Source: G958296245 sp965262055
GTDB lineage: Bacteria > Chloroflexota > Dehalococcoidia > Lucifugimonadales > G958296245
Length of the DNA stretch: 64,000 nucleotides
Assembly: GCA_965262055.1 (NCBI GenBank)
Contig: CBDHEI010000002.1
Coordinates: 2,728,001-2,792,000, forward strand
Reading direction: 5' to 3'
Within the stretch, counting starts at the first letter, position 1, and the number at the start of each line of letters is the position of its first letter. Positions 8,158-17,600 of this stretch are shown here, in pieces. Made by a program: the position numbers and the translations under genes. The notes under the pieces were generated by a model. It did not search any database, had not been told where the DNA came from, and was given only the letters and a program-made list of their open reading frames with translations.

Positions 8158-8931
8158 ATGAAAGGCAAGGTAGCCATCGTCACCGGCGGGGGCGGCGGAC
8201 TGGGCTCGGAGATATGCCGCAGGTTCGTATCCAGGGGCGCCGCCGTGGCAGTGGTCGACATGAACACCGATGCGGCCGGGCAGGTCGCCAGCGGCATAAC
8301 CTCCGGCGGAGGCCGGGTGCTGGCCGTGCAGGCCGAGGTCACCGACGAGGCGTCGGTGGAGAACGCCGTGCGCGAAGTCGTGGAAGGGCTGGGCAGGGTG
8401 GACTACCTCGTACACTGCGCCGGCACCAACATTAAGGCCCCCATCCTGGAGATGTCCCTGGAGCAGTGGAACATATCCCTCGAAGCCCACCTGACCGGGG
8501 CCTTCCTGTTCTGCCGCGAGGCGGGCAGGCGAATGGTCGAGCAGGGCGACGGCGGTAGCATCGTCCTCATGTCGTCGGTGGCCGCCACAGCACCCGTGCC
8601 GGAAAGGGGCGCATACGGGCCCGCCAAGGCCGGGCTGATTAATTTCGCCGGACAGTTGGGCCTGGAGTGGGCCCGGTATGATATCAATGTCAATGCCATC
8701 TGCCCGGGCGTCGCCCTTACCCCTATGACCAAGATGGTCTACGAGCGTGAGCCGGAGCTCAGGGCGCAGCGGCTTAAGAAGTTTCCAATAAAGCGCGAGG
8801 TCACCCCCGAGGAGGTTGCCGACCTCGTCCTGTTCCTGTGCAGCGAGCAAGCGCGCTACATCAGCGGCGTCGGCATCCCAATTGACGGCGGCTTCCTAAA
8901 CTCCGGCTTCTACCAGGACCCGGAGAGCTGA
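8158..8931 (+). CDS. Short-chain dehydrogenase/reductase (SDR)
   Basis: A 257-residue classical SDR with 'TGGGGGLG' (Rossmann loop), 'DMN' after the second strand, which suggests NAD preference, 'HCAGTN', catalytic Ser in 'MSSVAA' and Tyr/Lys in 'YGPAKAG'. The start is clear: AGGAGGGCACGGA then ATG. It sits between the small membrane protein and the sialidase-like gene, all on the plus strand. The substrate is unknown; sugar or hydroxy-acid dehydrogenases have this layout. Confidence 0.85.
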   Translation: MKGKVAIVTGGGGGLGSEICRRFVSRGAAVAVVDMNTDAAGQVASGITSGGGRVLAVQAEVTDEASVENAVREVVEGLGRVDYLVHCAGTNIKAPILEMSLEQWNISLEAHLTGAFLFCREAGRRMVEQGDGGSIVLMSSVAATAPVPERGAYGPAKAGLINFAGQLGLEWARYDINVNAICPGVALTPMTKMVYEREPELRAQRLKKFPIKREVTPEEVADLVLFLCSEQARYISGVGIPIDGGFLNSGFYQDPES

Positions 8932-8980
8932 TCCCCCTTTCGCACCCCCGGAACGCAGCGAGATTGGAGCTAATATTCCC

Positions 8981-10216
8981 ATGACAAAGCCCTGGAAGTG
9001 GGATGTCACCATCTACGACCGGCCCGGCTGGTACACGATCTCCGATAACCACAAGCAGCTATACCTCTCTCCCTCCGGCAGGCTCGGCCTGAGGATATGG
9101 TCGTCTCCGGCGGCGCTCACTGCCACTGACTTCTGGAAGGAGCAGTTCGACAACAGGGTGCTGGTGTCGGACGACGGCGGCATGAGCTGGCGCACAGGCA
9201 CCGGCTCCGACGTGCCGCCCAGGCGCTCGGTCAGGACCGCGTCGGGTCGCATTGTCTCCATCCTCAGCTCCGAAGTGTTGCAGGCCCCCGAGGACCGCAA
9301 GCGCCACCTGGAGAGCGTCGGACTCGGCCACCTCTACAGCGACACCACCTTCTACCAGTACGGCCTCTGGCCCGAGAGCATGCGTGACGAGGTGGCCGGG
9401 ATGGGGTTGTTGGTCCACGAGGTAGGCAATGGCGTGATCGGCGCGCACACGGGCCAGACGCTGCGCATCTCAGAGGACGATGGCAAGACATGGAAGTACC
9501 GCGAGCTGACCGAGTTCCCCTACCACGCGAAGATGATCGGCTTCTTCCGCGACCCGGTCATCACCCCCTCGGGCGTCATAGTGGGCGCCAGCGACGGCAT
9601 CCCCAACCCGGAACGTGGCCCTGCGGAGGGCCTTAAGTCCGTCGACCACTGCCTCAGGAGCGAGGACGACGGCGACACGTGGGAGCTGATCCCGGTTGGA
9701 GTGGACCCTGAAGGCGTCCGCGAATTCGCGGAGCCCCAGGTGGCTCTGCTCCCGTCGGGAAGGATCATCATGATGATGAGGTCGGCCGCGGGAGAAGACG
9801 ACCGCCACATCTACCAGAGCTTCTCCGAGGACGACGGCAAGACCTGGACGCCCGCGGAGCGCACTCCGATGTGGGGCAAGCCCCCCAACCCGGTAGTGCT
9901 CCGCAGCGGCGCGCTGCTCTGCAGCTACGCCTACCGGCGCGAGCCCTTCGGCATCCGTGCCTGCGTCAGCTACGACGAGGGCGCGACCTGGGACATCGCC
10001 AACGAGAAAATCATCCGCGACGACGCCGTCACCGGCAGAATCAGCTACCCCACGGCGGTCCAGCTAGAGGACGAGAGCGTCTTCGCCTTCTACGGCATCA
10101 ACAAGGCCTGCGAGCCGCTGCCCGAAGAGCAGAAGATAAGCGGCGACAACATCCGCGTCTACCTCGCTGGCAGCCGCTTCCACCAGGACTGGGTCCACCC
10201 GGAGCCGGGTCGGTAG
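8981..10216 (+). CDS. Sialidase-like (BNR/Asp-box) six-bladed propeller protein
   Basis: A 411-residue protein with at least five Asp boxes (SxDxGxTW pattern): 'SDDGGMSW', 'SEDDGKTW', 'SEDDGDTW', 'SEDDGKTW' and 'SYDEGATW', evenly spread along the chain. These mark a sialidase/neuraminidase-type beta-propeller. It has no signal peptide, so a cytoplasmic hydrolase, or one exported by another route, is likely. Catalytic Arg-triad residues cannot be assigned by eye. It is the last gene of the 5613-10216 plus-strand run. Confidence 0.7.
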   Translation: MTKPWKWDVTIYDRPGWYTISDNHKQLYLSPSGRLGLRIWSSPAALTATDFWKEQFDNRVLVSDDGGMSWRTGTGSDVPPRRSVRTASGRIVSILSSEVLQAPEDRKRHLESVGLGHLYSDTTFYQYGLWPESMRDEVAGMGLLVHEVGNGVIGAHTGQTLRISEDDGKTWKYRELTEFPYHAKMIGFFRDPVITPSGVIVGASDGIPNPERGPAEGLKSVDHCLRSEDDGDTWELIPVGVDPEGVREFAEPQVALLPSGRIIMMMRSAAGEDDRHIYQSFSEDDGKTWTPAERTPMWGKPPNPVVLRSGALLCSYAYRREPFGIRACVSYDEGATWDIANEKIIRDDAVTGRISYPTAVQLEDESVFAFYGINKACEPLPEEQKISGDNIRVYLAGSRFHQDWVHPEPGR

Positions 10217-10269
10217 AGACCCCGGCAGCGCCCTTCGCGCATCTCACTGCTGTAGACGAACGCAGCCCA

Positions 10270-10602
10270 TCAGGGCAATATCAACAAGGAAATCTCGTCG
10301 TCCTGACAAAACGCTAGGACATCGTCGTAGCAGTTACGGAGCAGCGCAGCTACATCTGCCGTTGTGCTATTGCCAAGTCGCAGCCAAATGACCTTCGGCG
10401 GATGCCCCAGTGTAGCGCTCAATCGCATGAAGTCGGAATCCTTGGTAACAAGCACACTGCTGTGGGACTTGGCGTATTCTCACACTACGGGGTCCGGCGT
10501 CGAGTTGAGCTCTACATCCCAGGCGTGGGAGCAGTCCGGGTAGAGGTCCCGCAGATGCCGCTTGAGATAGCGAGAGAGATTCTGATCGAACAGAAGCCTC
10601 AT
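10270..10602 (-). pseudogene. DUF5615 (PIN-like) toxin gene with an in-frame TGA
   Basis: Read from the ATG at 10600-10602 the product begins 'MRLLFDQNLSRYLKRHL', the usual start of DUF5615/Mut7-C-like PIN-fold toxins, and continues '...AWDVELNSTPDPVV', then TGA at codon 41 (bases 10480-10482), then 'EYAKSHSSVLVTKDSDF...' in the same frame to the stop at 10270. The family normally has Trp at this position, so TGG to TGA is the simplest reading. The start overlaps the antitoxin stop by four bases (ATGA). The toxin is probably inactive unless the stop is a sequencing error. Confidence 0.7.
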
Positions 10603-10832
10603 GCTGTCGGGAGCGACTTCTCCCGCCGCTCCGGGTCAGCAGCGAATGCGAAACAGGCGCGAATGTCCTCTTCCGTTAGCTCGGGGAAGTCATGCAATAT
10701 CTCCTCTACGGACATGCCGCCGCCGAGGTATTCCAAGATATCGTACACCGTTATGCGCATTCCCCGAATACAAGGTTCCCCGCCGCGCTTGTCGGGTTCT
10801 GTGGTGATGATCTTCCTGTAGTCGACCGACAT
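10599..10832 (-). CDS. DUF433 antitoxin
   Basis: The 77-residue protein carries the DUF433 pattern 'GEPCIRGMRITVYDILEYL' followed by 'SVEEILHDFPELTEEDI', a small HTH-like fold. DUF433 proteins are usually the antitoxins of DUF5615 PIN-like toxins. Here the toxin follows with a four-base overlap but is broken by a stop codon. The antitoxin looks intact and may be a leftover of a decayed pair. GGGGAGGTCTGAGAC precedes the ATG. Confidence 0.8.
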   Translation of the reverse strand: MSVDYRKIITTEPDKRGGEPCIRGMRITVYDILEYLGGGMSVEEILHDFPELTEEDIRACFAFAADPERREKSLPTA

Positions 10833-10949
10833 GTCTCAGACCTCCCCTCAGGGGTGTGCTCTAACTTGCCACATCCGACAAGTCATGCGGTTGGACTTCT
10901 GTAAGCTCCATTCCCCGGCCTGACGAAGGCCTTGTTCGCCCTTTCCCAT

Positions 10950-12425
10950 CTACACAAACTGCATCGCGTATATCCTCGCCCTGCGCATCCTAAGCCTGAC
11001 GCGCACCGGCCTGCCGGCCCACTGCGACACGTCCGACTCGCCTTTCCACGTCACGGTATGGCTCACGCTGTCGCCGGTAATCGGATCGCAGTCCTCGAAG
11101 GAGCGGCCCTCGATCGCAGGGGCGTGGACGCGCCGGTTGTCGTTCGACGCGTCGGCCAGCTCGACCAGTATCTCGCCGCCGAAGCGGGTCCAGGCATTGA
11201 GCCGCATGCTCGCGCCCGTGAAGTCCAGTATCAGGGTAGTGCAGGCGCCCTCCGACTCGGCGTCCAGTGACACGAAGCCGTCCTCGCGCCACGTCGCGGT
11301 AGCCACCCCCGTCTCCGGCATAGAGTTGTCGAAGAACACCCGGTTATGGGACGCGCGCCTTGGCGAGAAGGGGATCGACCACTCGCCCGGCCTGAGGCCG
11401 ACGATGCCCGTCCCTGCGTAGAGGCCGCCCTCCGACCACGACCCAGGCTCCCCGGTCGGAAGCACCGCCTCGCGAAGAGGCCGCTGCCAGTTGAGACCGT
11501 CGCGGCTGGTCATCATGTGTACCTCGGAGAAGTCGCCGTTGTGCCTGTAGAAGGCCGGGAACAGCAGGTGCGCGTCGGCGCCGTGCCAAGGGGTGTAGCC
11601 GTTGGTGTACACGTCCACGTCTACGTCGTCGTACATCGCCGTGGTCACCAGCGGCTGGGGCGTCGGCCAGCTATCGAAACGCTCCGTCTCCGCGTAGGAG
11701 ATTATCCGCCGCCCGTGGGACGTTCCGTGCTCGTGCTTGGTCCAGCCGCGAAAATAGCCCACGTACCTGCCCTTGTCGGGGTCGAAGCGCGCCACGATCT
11801 GTGTGTCGCTCAGGTACTCACGGATGAGCGGCTTCTCTATCATGCGCCAGTGCAGCCCGTCGGGCGACGTGCCCCCAAAGACGCAGAACCTGCCCTCGTA
11901 GCTGCCTATGTGGATGATCTTGTACCTCTCGTCGGCGGGCGCGCTGGGGTCCTTGAACACGGTCCCGCCGTGGGAGTCGCGGCCTGGCGAGACGTCGAGC
12001 CCGTAGACGAGGTTGTTCTCGCGGGAGCCCTGGTAGGTGACGGTCCCGACCACGGGTTTAACCCAGTTGACCCCGTCGCTCGATTCGGCGTACGCCATCA
12101 CCCTCTGCGTGCCGATGTCCTCATCGACGTCGAGCTCGCCGCTCATGTCTCCGCTGTCGTAGTAGAGCCGGAACAGCCCATCGTCTTCGAAAAGGGTGCA
12201 GTAGACGCCTATCCCGGTCAAGGCGTTTCCCATCTCCCATGGCCTGTCGGCTGTGACTATTGGTGGGTCCAGCCGGGGCAGGTGCGGCTTAAGGCGCACC
12301 CCGTAGGGCATCTCCCAGCTCTCTGGCTCGTCTCCCCCGAAGGACAGGCCGTATCCGGGGTCGATCAGGCTCCAGTCGATGAACACGTGCTTCCGGGACC
12401 CGAGATGGTAAGGCTCATAGGGCAT
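10950..12425 (-). CDS. Five-bladed-propeller glycosidase-like protein
   Basis: The 491-residue product resembles GH32/GH43/GH130-type five-bladed propeller proteins: repeated 'YYDSGDM', 'AYAESSDGVNWVKP', 'GTSPDGLHW', 'MTSRDGLNW' blade motifs and a C-terminal beta-sandwich-like segment (from about residue 400). No single family was identified, and catalytic residues are not assigned. GGAGGAAG stands directly before the ATG at 12423-12425; an upstream open frame shows no homology. It diverges from the cyclophilin-like gene at 12570 and is probably a sugar-acting enzyme like its neighbours. Confidence 0.6.
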   Translation of the reverse strand: MPYEPYHLGSRKHVFIDWSLIDPGYGLSFGGDEPESWEMPYGVRLKPHLPRLDPPIVTADRPWEMGNALTGIGVYCTLFEDDGLFRLYYDSGDMSGELDVDEDIGTQRVMAYAESSDGVNWVKPVVGTVTYQGSRENNLVYGLDVSPGRDSHGGTVFKDPSAPADERYKIIHIGSYEGRFCVFGGTSPDGLHWRMIEKPLIREYLSDTQIVARFDPDKGRYVGYFRGWTKHEHGTSHGRRIISYAETERFDSWPTPQPLVTTAMYDDVDVDVYTNGYTPWHGADAHLLFPAFYRHNGDFSEVHMMTSRDGLNWQRPLREAVLPTGEPGSWSEGGLYAGTGIVGLRPGEWSIPFSPRRASHNRVFFDNSMPETGVATATWREDGFVSLDAESEGACTTLILDFTGASMRLNAWTRFGGEILVELADASNDNRRVHAPAIEGRSFEDCDPITGDSVSHTVTWKGESDVSQWAGRPVRVRLRMRRARIYAMQFV

Positions 12426-12482
12426 GGCTTCCTCCGTCTGTCCTGAATATCGACACGGCGCGCCCGAACGGCTCTTCCTTGG

Positions 12483-12510
12483 TTGCGAATCGTGGAAGTT
12501 CGGCCATAAT
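12483..12510 (+). promoter_or_regulatory. Possible sigma-70-type promoter for the cyclophilin-like/GH32 genes
   Basis: TTGCGA at 12483-12488 and CATAAT at 12505-12510 are separated by 16 bases, in the gap between divergent genes and about 60 bases before the start codon at 12570. The match is partial and was judged by eye. Confidence 0.3.
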
Positions 12511-12569
12511 ACGCACCAAGACATTATACGGCCCAAACTCGGCCCGGATGAGCTGTGGAACGGAGGTCC

Positions 12570-12950
12570 ATGCTCGTGAGCGAACGTCAAATCAACATAA
12601 CGGCGGGCCCTGTAGTAGTGAATGCCGCGCTGAACGACACCGCAACTGCGGCGATGATATGGGAGGCTCTGCCCATCGAGGCCTCCGCCAACACCTGGGG
12701 CGACGAGATCTACTTCGGCATACCGGTCTCGGCCGGTGATGAGGCGGGACAGGAGGTCGTCGATCTTGGGGACCTGGCGTACTGGCCGCCCGGTAACGCC
12801 TTCTGCATATTCTTCGGGCCTACCCCCATGAGCAGGGGCAACGAAATTCGCCCCGCCAGCGCCGTAACCGTGGTCGGGAAGATTTGTGGCGACCCAACTG
12901 TGTTCAAGCAGGTAGCGTCAGGCGCCCCGGTCCTAATAGAGCGGGCCTGA
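12570..12950 (+). CDS. Cyclophilin-like fold protein (TM1367/DUF369 type)
   Basis: The product is about 126 residues. The core 'WGDEIYFGIPV' followed by 'VVDLGDLAYWPPGNAFCIF' and 'FGPTPMS' is the signature of the cyclophilin-like TM1367 family, a cyclophilin barrel without proven prolyl isomerase activity. The ATG at 12570 lies only 3 bases after CGGAGG; the GTG at 12576, with 9-base spacing, is an equally good start. It is 22 bp upstream of the GH32-type gene and likely co-transcribed. Its role is unknown. Confidence 0.7.
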   Translation: MLVSERQINITAGPVVVNAALNDTATAAMIWEALPIEASANTWGDEIYFGIPVSAGDEAGQEVVDLGDLAYWPPGNAFCIFFGPTPMSRGNEIRPASAVTVVGKICGDPTVFKQVASGAPVLIERA

Positions 12951-12971
12951 GACTGCCGAGAAGGAGCCATC

Positions 12972-14597
12972 ATGAGCAGTCCCGGCCGCACCTCTATCGT
13001 TCCTCACTACACCTTTTCGGACACTCTGGCTGAACAGGAGGCCGAGCTCAGGGCCAACCCCTTGTTGCAGCGCATGATCGCCTCGCGAAAGGCCAAGTCC
13101 GACGATCCTCACCGGCCGGTCTACCACTTCGTCAGCCCTGATAACAAGCTGAACGACCCCAACGGGCTCTGCTTCTGGCAGGGCCGATGGCACCTTTTCT
13201 ACCAGGGCTATCCGCCGGAAGACCCCCGTGCGCACTGGGGGCACGCCGTGAGCGATGACCTTGTCCACTGGCGCGACCTGCCCTATGCGATCTACCCGGA
13301 CGTCGAGGAACGCTGCTATTCTGGTTCGACCCTCGTCGAGGAGGACCGGGTAATCGCCATGTATCACGGCACACAGGCTGGCAACATGGTCGCCGTCTCC
13401 AGCGACCCCCTCCTGCTGAACTGGGAGAAGGTCACAGGCCGGCCGGTCATTCCCATCCCCGAGGATGACGGCTTACCGCAGCCCTACGCAGTGTTCGATC
13501 CCTGTATCTGGAAGAAGGGCGGCGCCTACTATGCGCTCTCTGCCGGGGCCTGGAGTGACACACCTGGCGGCAGCCGGGTTGCCGCCGACTTCCTGTTTCG
13601 CTCCGACGACCTGGAGAGCTGGGAGTACCTGCATCGTTTCACCGAAGACGACCGCTTCACGCTCGTGGGAGACGACGGAGCGTGTCCGTACTTCTGGCCC
13701 ATCGGCGACAAGTATATCCTGCTCTTCTTCAGTCACATGAGCGGCGGGCAGTACCTCCTCGGCGACTACGACCAGGAGCGCGACAAGCTGGTGGTCACCT
13801 CTGGCGGCCTTTTCAACTTTGGTGCGTCGACCCCCTCCGGGGTGCACGCTCCCTCGGCGACGCCCGACGGGGAGGGGGGAGTCATCGTCATCTTCAACAT
13901 GAACCCCGGGTTTCCGACCGAAGGCTGGGACCAGATCATGACGCTGCCCAGGCGTCTCACGCTGGAGGGGGGTCAGGGGCTCAGGATTGAGCCCGCCGGC
14001 GACATCGAGTCCCTGCGATATGATCGCAGGCGTATGGGAGAGACAGCGCTGCCCGCCAACGAAGAGGTCGTCCTGGAAGGAATCGAGGGCAGGGCGATGG
14101 AGCTGATCGTCGAGCTTGATCCTCAGGAGGCGTCGCTGGTGGAGTTGAACGTCCTCCGCTCGCCCGGTCGGGAGGAGTTCACTCGGATTGCCTTCTTCAA
14201 GGACCGGGGATTCGCCGTTCAGTCTCCGGCTGTGTCAGGCGCGCAGCACCATAGCAGCGGACCTACAGTGCTCGGTCCTCGACAACCGCGGCCTCGGCCC
14301 ACTCAAGTGCGTGAGAGTCTGCTGACGCTCGACACCTCCTACTCGTCACTCCTTCCCGGCGCGCTCTCGCGGGCCCCTGAGACGGCGCCGCTCCTGCTGG
14401 AGGATGGCGAGACGCTGCTGCTACGCGTCTTCATCGACCACAGCGTCGTGGAGGTGTTCGCGAACGGAAAGCAGTGCGTCGCGGCACGAGTCTACCCGGG
14501 GCGCGAGGACAGCACGGGCGTCTCGCTGCGCGCCCAGGGGTCGAGCGCCCTGGTCAAGTCGCTCAGCGCATGGCAAATGAGCAGCGCTTACGCATAG
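12972..14597 (+). CDS. GH32-type glycoside hydrolase (beta-fructosidase-like) with unusual catalytic motifs
   Basis: A 541-residue GH32-like protein: five-bladed propeller with the nucleophile motif 'NDPNG' at residues 61-65, then 'YSGSTL', and a C-terminal beta-sandwich ending in 'LRVFIDHSVVEVFANG', which is diagnostic for GH32. The RDP motif is 'FDP' (about residue 176), and the segment aligned with the acid/base 'EC' motif reads 'GACPYFWP' (about residue 236), so the usual Glu is absent. It may have a different specificity or weak activity. AAGGAG precedes the ATG. Similar cytosolic enzymes cleave fructosides such as sucrose or levan fragments. Confidence 0.75.
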   Translation: MSSPGRTSIVPHYTFSDTLAEQEAELRANPLLQRMIASRKAKSDDPHRPVYHFVSPDNKLNDPNGLCFWQGRWHLFYQGYPPEDPRAHWGHAVSDDLVHWRDLPYAIYPDVEERCYSGSTLVEEDRVIAMYHGTQAGNMVAVSSDPLLLNWEKVTGRPVIPIPEDDGLPQPYAVFDPCIWKKGGAYYALSAGAWSDTPGGSRVAADFLFRSDDLESWEYLHRFTEDDRFTLVGDDGACPYFWPIGDKYILLFFSHMSGGQYLLGDYDQERDKLVVTSGGLFNFGASTPSGVHAPSATPDGEGGVIVIFNMNPGFPTEGWDQIMTLPRRLTLEGGQGLRIEPAGDIESLRYDRRRMGETALPANEEVVLEGIEGRAMELIVELDPQEASLVELNVLRSPGREEFTRIAFFKDRGFAVQSPAVSGAQHHSSGPTVLGPRQPRPRPTQVRESLLTLDTSYSSLLPGALSRAPETAPLLLEDGETLLLRVFIDHSVVEVFANGKQCVAARVYPGREDSTGVSLRAQGSSALVKSLSAWQMSSAYA

Positions 14598-14632
14598 CGG
14601 CGTCGGCTCCTCTATCGGCTTCTAGCAGACTT

Positions 14633-16276
14633 TCAACGCGCAATCTGCGCCGCGCGGGTACGCAGCTCGTACTTCTGGATCTTCCCGGTGGCCGTCTTCG
14701 GCAGAGGCCCGAACACTACCGTTTTCGGCGCCTTGAAATGGGCCATGTTGTTGCGACACCAGCCGATCAGCTCTTCGAGCGTGGTGCCTTCGTCGTTTGG
14801 TGTCAGGGTGACGAAAGCGCAGACGGATTCCCCCCAAATCTCGTCGGGCTTGGCCACCACTGCCGCCTCCATCACCTTGGGGTGCCGGTATAAGACCTCC
14901 TCGACCTCCAGGCTCGAAATATTCTCGCCCCCTGAGATGATGATGTCCTTCGACCGGTCCTTGATTTCAACATACCCGTCCGGGTGCATCACCGCGAGGT
15001 CGCCGGTATGCAGCCAACCGCCTTCGAACACCTCCGCCGTGGCCGCGGGATTCTTCAGATAGCCTTTCATTACGGTGCTTCCCCGTACCATCACCTCGCC
15101 GATCGTGGCCTCGTCCGCCGGAACCGGGAGACCCGTCTGGGGGTCGCCGACCTTCAGGTCCGAGTGGACCGGAAACCGAACGCCCTGGCGAGACAGCTTC
15201 ATGGCCTTATCGGTCGCCGAAAGCCCGTCCCACTCGTCCTGCCAGGCGCACACGCTGGCAGGGCCGTATGTCTCCGTCAGGCCGTAGAGATGCGTCACTC
15301 GGAACCCCATCTCCTCCATCGCGGCGATCACCGTGCTGGGTGGGGCCGAGCCTCCCGTGGCTACCTCGATGGTGTGGGCGAAGGCCTGCTTGACCTCTCC
15401 GGGCGCATGGACGATCGTGTTTAGCACTATTGGCGCCGCGCACATGTGGGTCACGGCGTGCTTCTGGGCCATCTCGAATATCGCAGACGGCTCCGGCCGT
15501 CGCAGGCATACATGGGTACCGGCGGCTGCCGTTACTGCCCATGTATGGGTCCAGCCGTTGCAGTGGAACATCGGGAGGGTCCACAGGTACACAGACTCTT
15601 TGTTGAGCCCGAACGCCATCACGTTGCCGATGGCGTTCAAGAACGCGCCCCTGTGATGGTAGACTACGCCCTTGGGGTTTCCCGTGGTGCCTGACGTGTA
15701 GTTGAGAGCCAGCCCCTCCCATTCGTCTTCCGGCATCCGCCACTCGAAGTCTGGATCGCCCTCGCTTAGAAGTTCCTCGTAGTCCAGCTCCCCCAGCAGA
15801 TCGCCACCCTCTCCCAGCTGGTCGTCGATATCGACGATCAGGATCTTCCGCTCAAGCTTGGACAGCGCTTCTTCGACGATAGGCGAGCTCTCGCGGTCGG
15901 TTATTAGGGCCTTTGCCTCTCCGTGCTTGAGAATGAGGGCTACGGTCTCGGCATCTTGTCGGATGTTGATCGCATTCAGGACTGCGCCGGTCATCGGCAC
16001 ACCGTAGTGGGCCTCGAGCAGGGCAGGGACGTTGGGTGCCATGACCGCCACGGTGTCCCCAATACCAACATCCCTTGAGGACAGCGAGCTCGCCAATCGC
16101 CGGCACCGCTCGTAGAATTTGCGGTAGGAGTACTGCGTATCCCCGTGCACCACAGCGGTCTTGTCTGGATACACAGAAGCGGCCCAGTCCAGGAAAGTCA
16201 GTGGAGTGAGCGGTTGATGGTTGGCGGGGTTGCGGCTCAAGTCCCGCTCGAAGATGTTCTCTTCCAGTGCCGCCAT
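14633..16276 (-). CDS. Acyl-CoA synthetase (AMP-forming)
   Basis: A 547-residue ANL-superfamily ligase that activates a carboxylic acid to its acyl-AMP and then acyl-CoA. Visible motifs are the P-loop 'YTSGTTGNPKG', 'YGLTET', the hinge 'HTGDLAVMHPDGYVEIKDRSKD', 'GGENISS', and the C-terminal Lys in 'PKTATGKIQKYELR'. The 'MFHCNGWTHTW' segment resembles short or medium-chain acyl-CoA and methylmercaptopropionyl-CoA ligases, but the substrate is not decidable. It is encoded 22 bp downstream of the Ldh gene at 16299-17351 on the same strand and probably co-transcribed. Confidence 0.85.
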   Translation of the reverse strand: MAALEENIFERDLSRNPANHQPLTPLTFLDWAASVYPDKTAVVHGDTQYSYRKFYERCRRLASSLSSRDVGIGDTVAVMAPNVPALLEAHYGVPMTGAVLNAINIRQDAETVALILKHGEAKALITDRESSPIVEEALSKLERKILIVDIDDQLGEGGDLLGELDYEELLSEGDPDFEWRMPEDEWEGLALNYTSGTTGNPKGVVYHHRGAFLNAIGNVMAFGLNKESVYLWTLPMFHCNGWTHTWAVTAAAGTHVCLRRPEPSAIFEMAQKHAVTHMCAAPIVLNTIVHAPGEVKQAFAHTIEVATGGSAPPSTVIAAMEEMGFRVTHLYGLTETYGPASVCAWQDEWDGLSATDKAMKLSRQGVRFPVHSDLKVGDPQTGLPVPADEATIGEVMVRGSTVMKGYLKNPAATAEVFEGGWLHTGDLAVMHPDGYVEIKDRSKDIIISGGENISSLEVEEVLYRHPKVMEAAVVAKPDEIWGESVCAFVTLTPNDEGTTLEELIGWCRNNMAHFKAPKTVVFGPLPKTATGKIQKYELRTRAAQIAR

Positions 16277-16298
16277 CGCTACCTTATGTTCTTAAGTC

Positions 16299-17351
16299 CT
16301 ATTCCAGGCCGAGGTCGGAAGCAACTATATACCTGGTCGCCAGCTCGCGCAGCCGCTCCCACGTCGCGTCCTCCACCTCGATGCCCTCCTTAATCTTGCG
16401 CTGCGTGGTCAGGTGCTCCAGCTCGCCCGGGTAGTAGACTTGGCTGAATCCTGGTGCCGGCGGCGTCTCCTTCAGGTACATCGCAAAGTCGGTCACCTCC
16501 TGCTTGAACTCCTCCAGCGGGCGGAAGGCCTCTACGTCGAACGCGGCCATGAACACCCCGTCGTTGTGGCGGCCGGAGGGCTCCACCCCGAAGCCTAGTC
16601 CCGTCAGTATCCCGGAGAATATCTCCACCATGACAGAGAGGCCGTACCCCTTGTGTCCCTGTTCGCCCCCCAGGGGCAGGGAAGAGCCGCCCTGCTGGAG
16701 CGCAGCGGGATCGGTCGTGGGCTTACCTTCCTTGTCCACGATCCAGCCTTCGGGGATGCGCTCGCCCCTGGCCAGTGCGAGGCTGATCTTGCCGCCTGCC
16801 ACGGCGCTCGTGGCTATGTCGATGAACAGCGGCCCCTCCAGGTTGCTCGGCATTGCCATGCAGATCGGGTTGGTGCCCAGCCTCGCCTCGCGCCCGCCGA
16901 ACGGGACCACCTGCTTCGCCGAGCGCCCGGAGTCGGCGGTCATCATCCCGATCATCCCGGCTTGGGCCGCCATCACCGGGTAGTCGGTTACCCGCCCGAC
17001 GTGCCCCTGGCGGTAGACGGTCGTCGCGGCGACCCCATGCTCGCGGGCCTTGTCTATCGTCATCCGCATCGCCTTCTCCGAGACCGTGTAGCCGAAGCCC
17101 CAGTGCCCGTCGATGACGGTGATCGTCGAGGTATCCCGCACAACCTCGAAAGGCGCCTGGGGGACCAGGTGTCCCACGTCGATACGGTCGATGTAGGTCG
17201 GTATCTGGATGATGCCGTGCGAGTCGTGGCCCGCGAGGTTGGCGTCGATGGAGTGCCGCGACACGATCGCTGCCTCCTCATCGCTCGCGCCCGCGCCACG
17301 AAGCAGCGCGGTGGCTATCTCCCTCAGCTTGTCTGGGGAAACGGTCGGCAT
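16299..17351 (-). CDS. Ldh-family NAD(P)-dependent oxidoreductase
   Basis: A 350-residue second member of the type-2 malate/lactate dehydrogenase family, with 'NLAGHDSHGIIQIP', the catalytic His region 'YRQGHVGRVTDYPVMAA', cofactor loop 'PFGGREARLGTNP' and 'GEQGHKGYGLSVM'. It would oxidise a 2-hydroxy acid, perhaps supplying an acid for the acyl-CoA synthetase gene downstream. The start is the ATG at 17349-17351. Confidence 0.8.
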   Translation of the reverse strand: MPTVSPDKLREIATALLRGAGASDEEAAIVSRHSIDANLAGHDSHGIIQIPTYIDRIDVGHLVPQAPFEVVRDTSTITVIDGHWGFGYTVSEKAMRMTIDKAREHGVAATTVYRQGHVGRVTDYPVMAAQAGMIGMMTADSGRSAKQVVPFGGREARLGTNPICMAMPSNLEGPLFIDIATSAVAGGKISLALARGERIPEGWIVDKEGKPTTDPAALQQGGSSLPLGGEQGHKGYGLSVMVEIFSGILTGLGFGVEPSGRHNDGVFMAAFDVEAFRPLEEFKQEVTDFAMYLKETPPAPGFSQVYYPGELEHLTTQRKIKEGIEVEDATWERLRELATRYIVASDLGLE

Positions 17352-17600
17352 GCTCTCACTCCTCGGTCTGCGAATAGTTGCCCCAGCCAGCGCCGGCGCC
17401 TATGGGATGCTACTACACATGCGGCCCCGTCGTCTCCCATCCGCAACGGAAGTCGCCGTCCTGGCGAGCAGAGCTTCTCGGAGAGACACCTAGGAACTGC
17501 TTGAAACACCTACTCGTGGCCCCTCTACAATTCTCCACGCGGAGAACCAAGACAGGCTTCTCCCGCATCGCGACCAGGAAGCTCGGAGGACCGGCTACAG

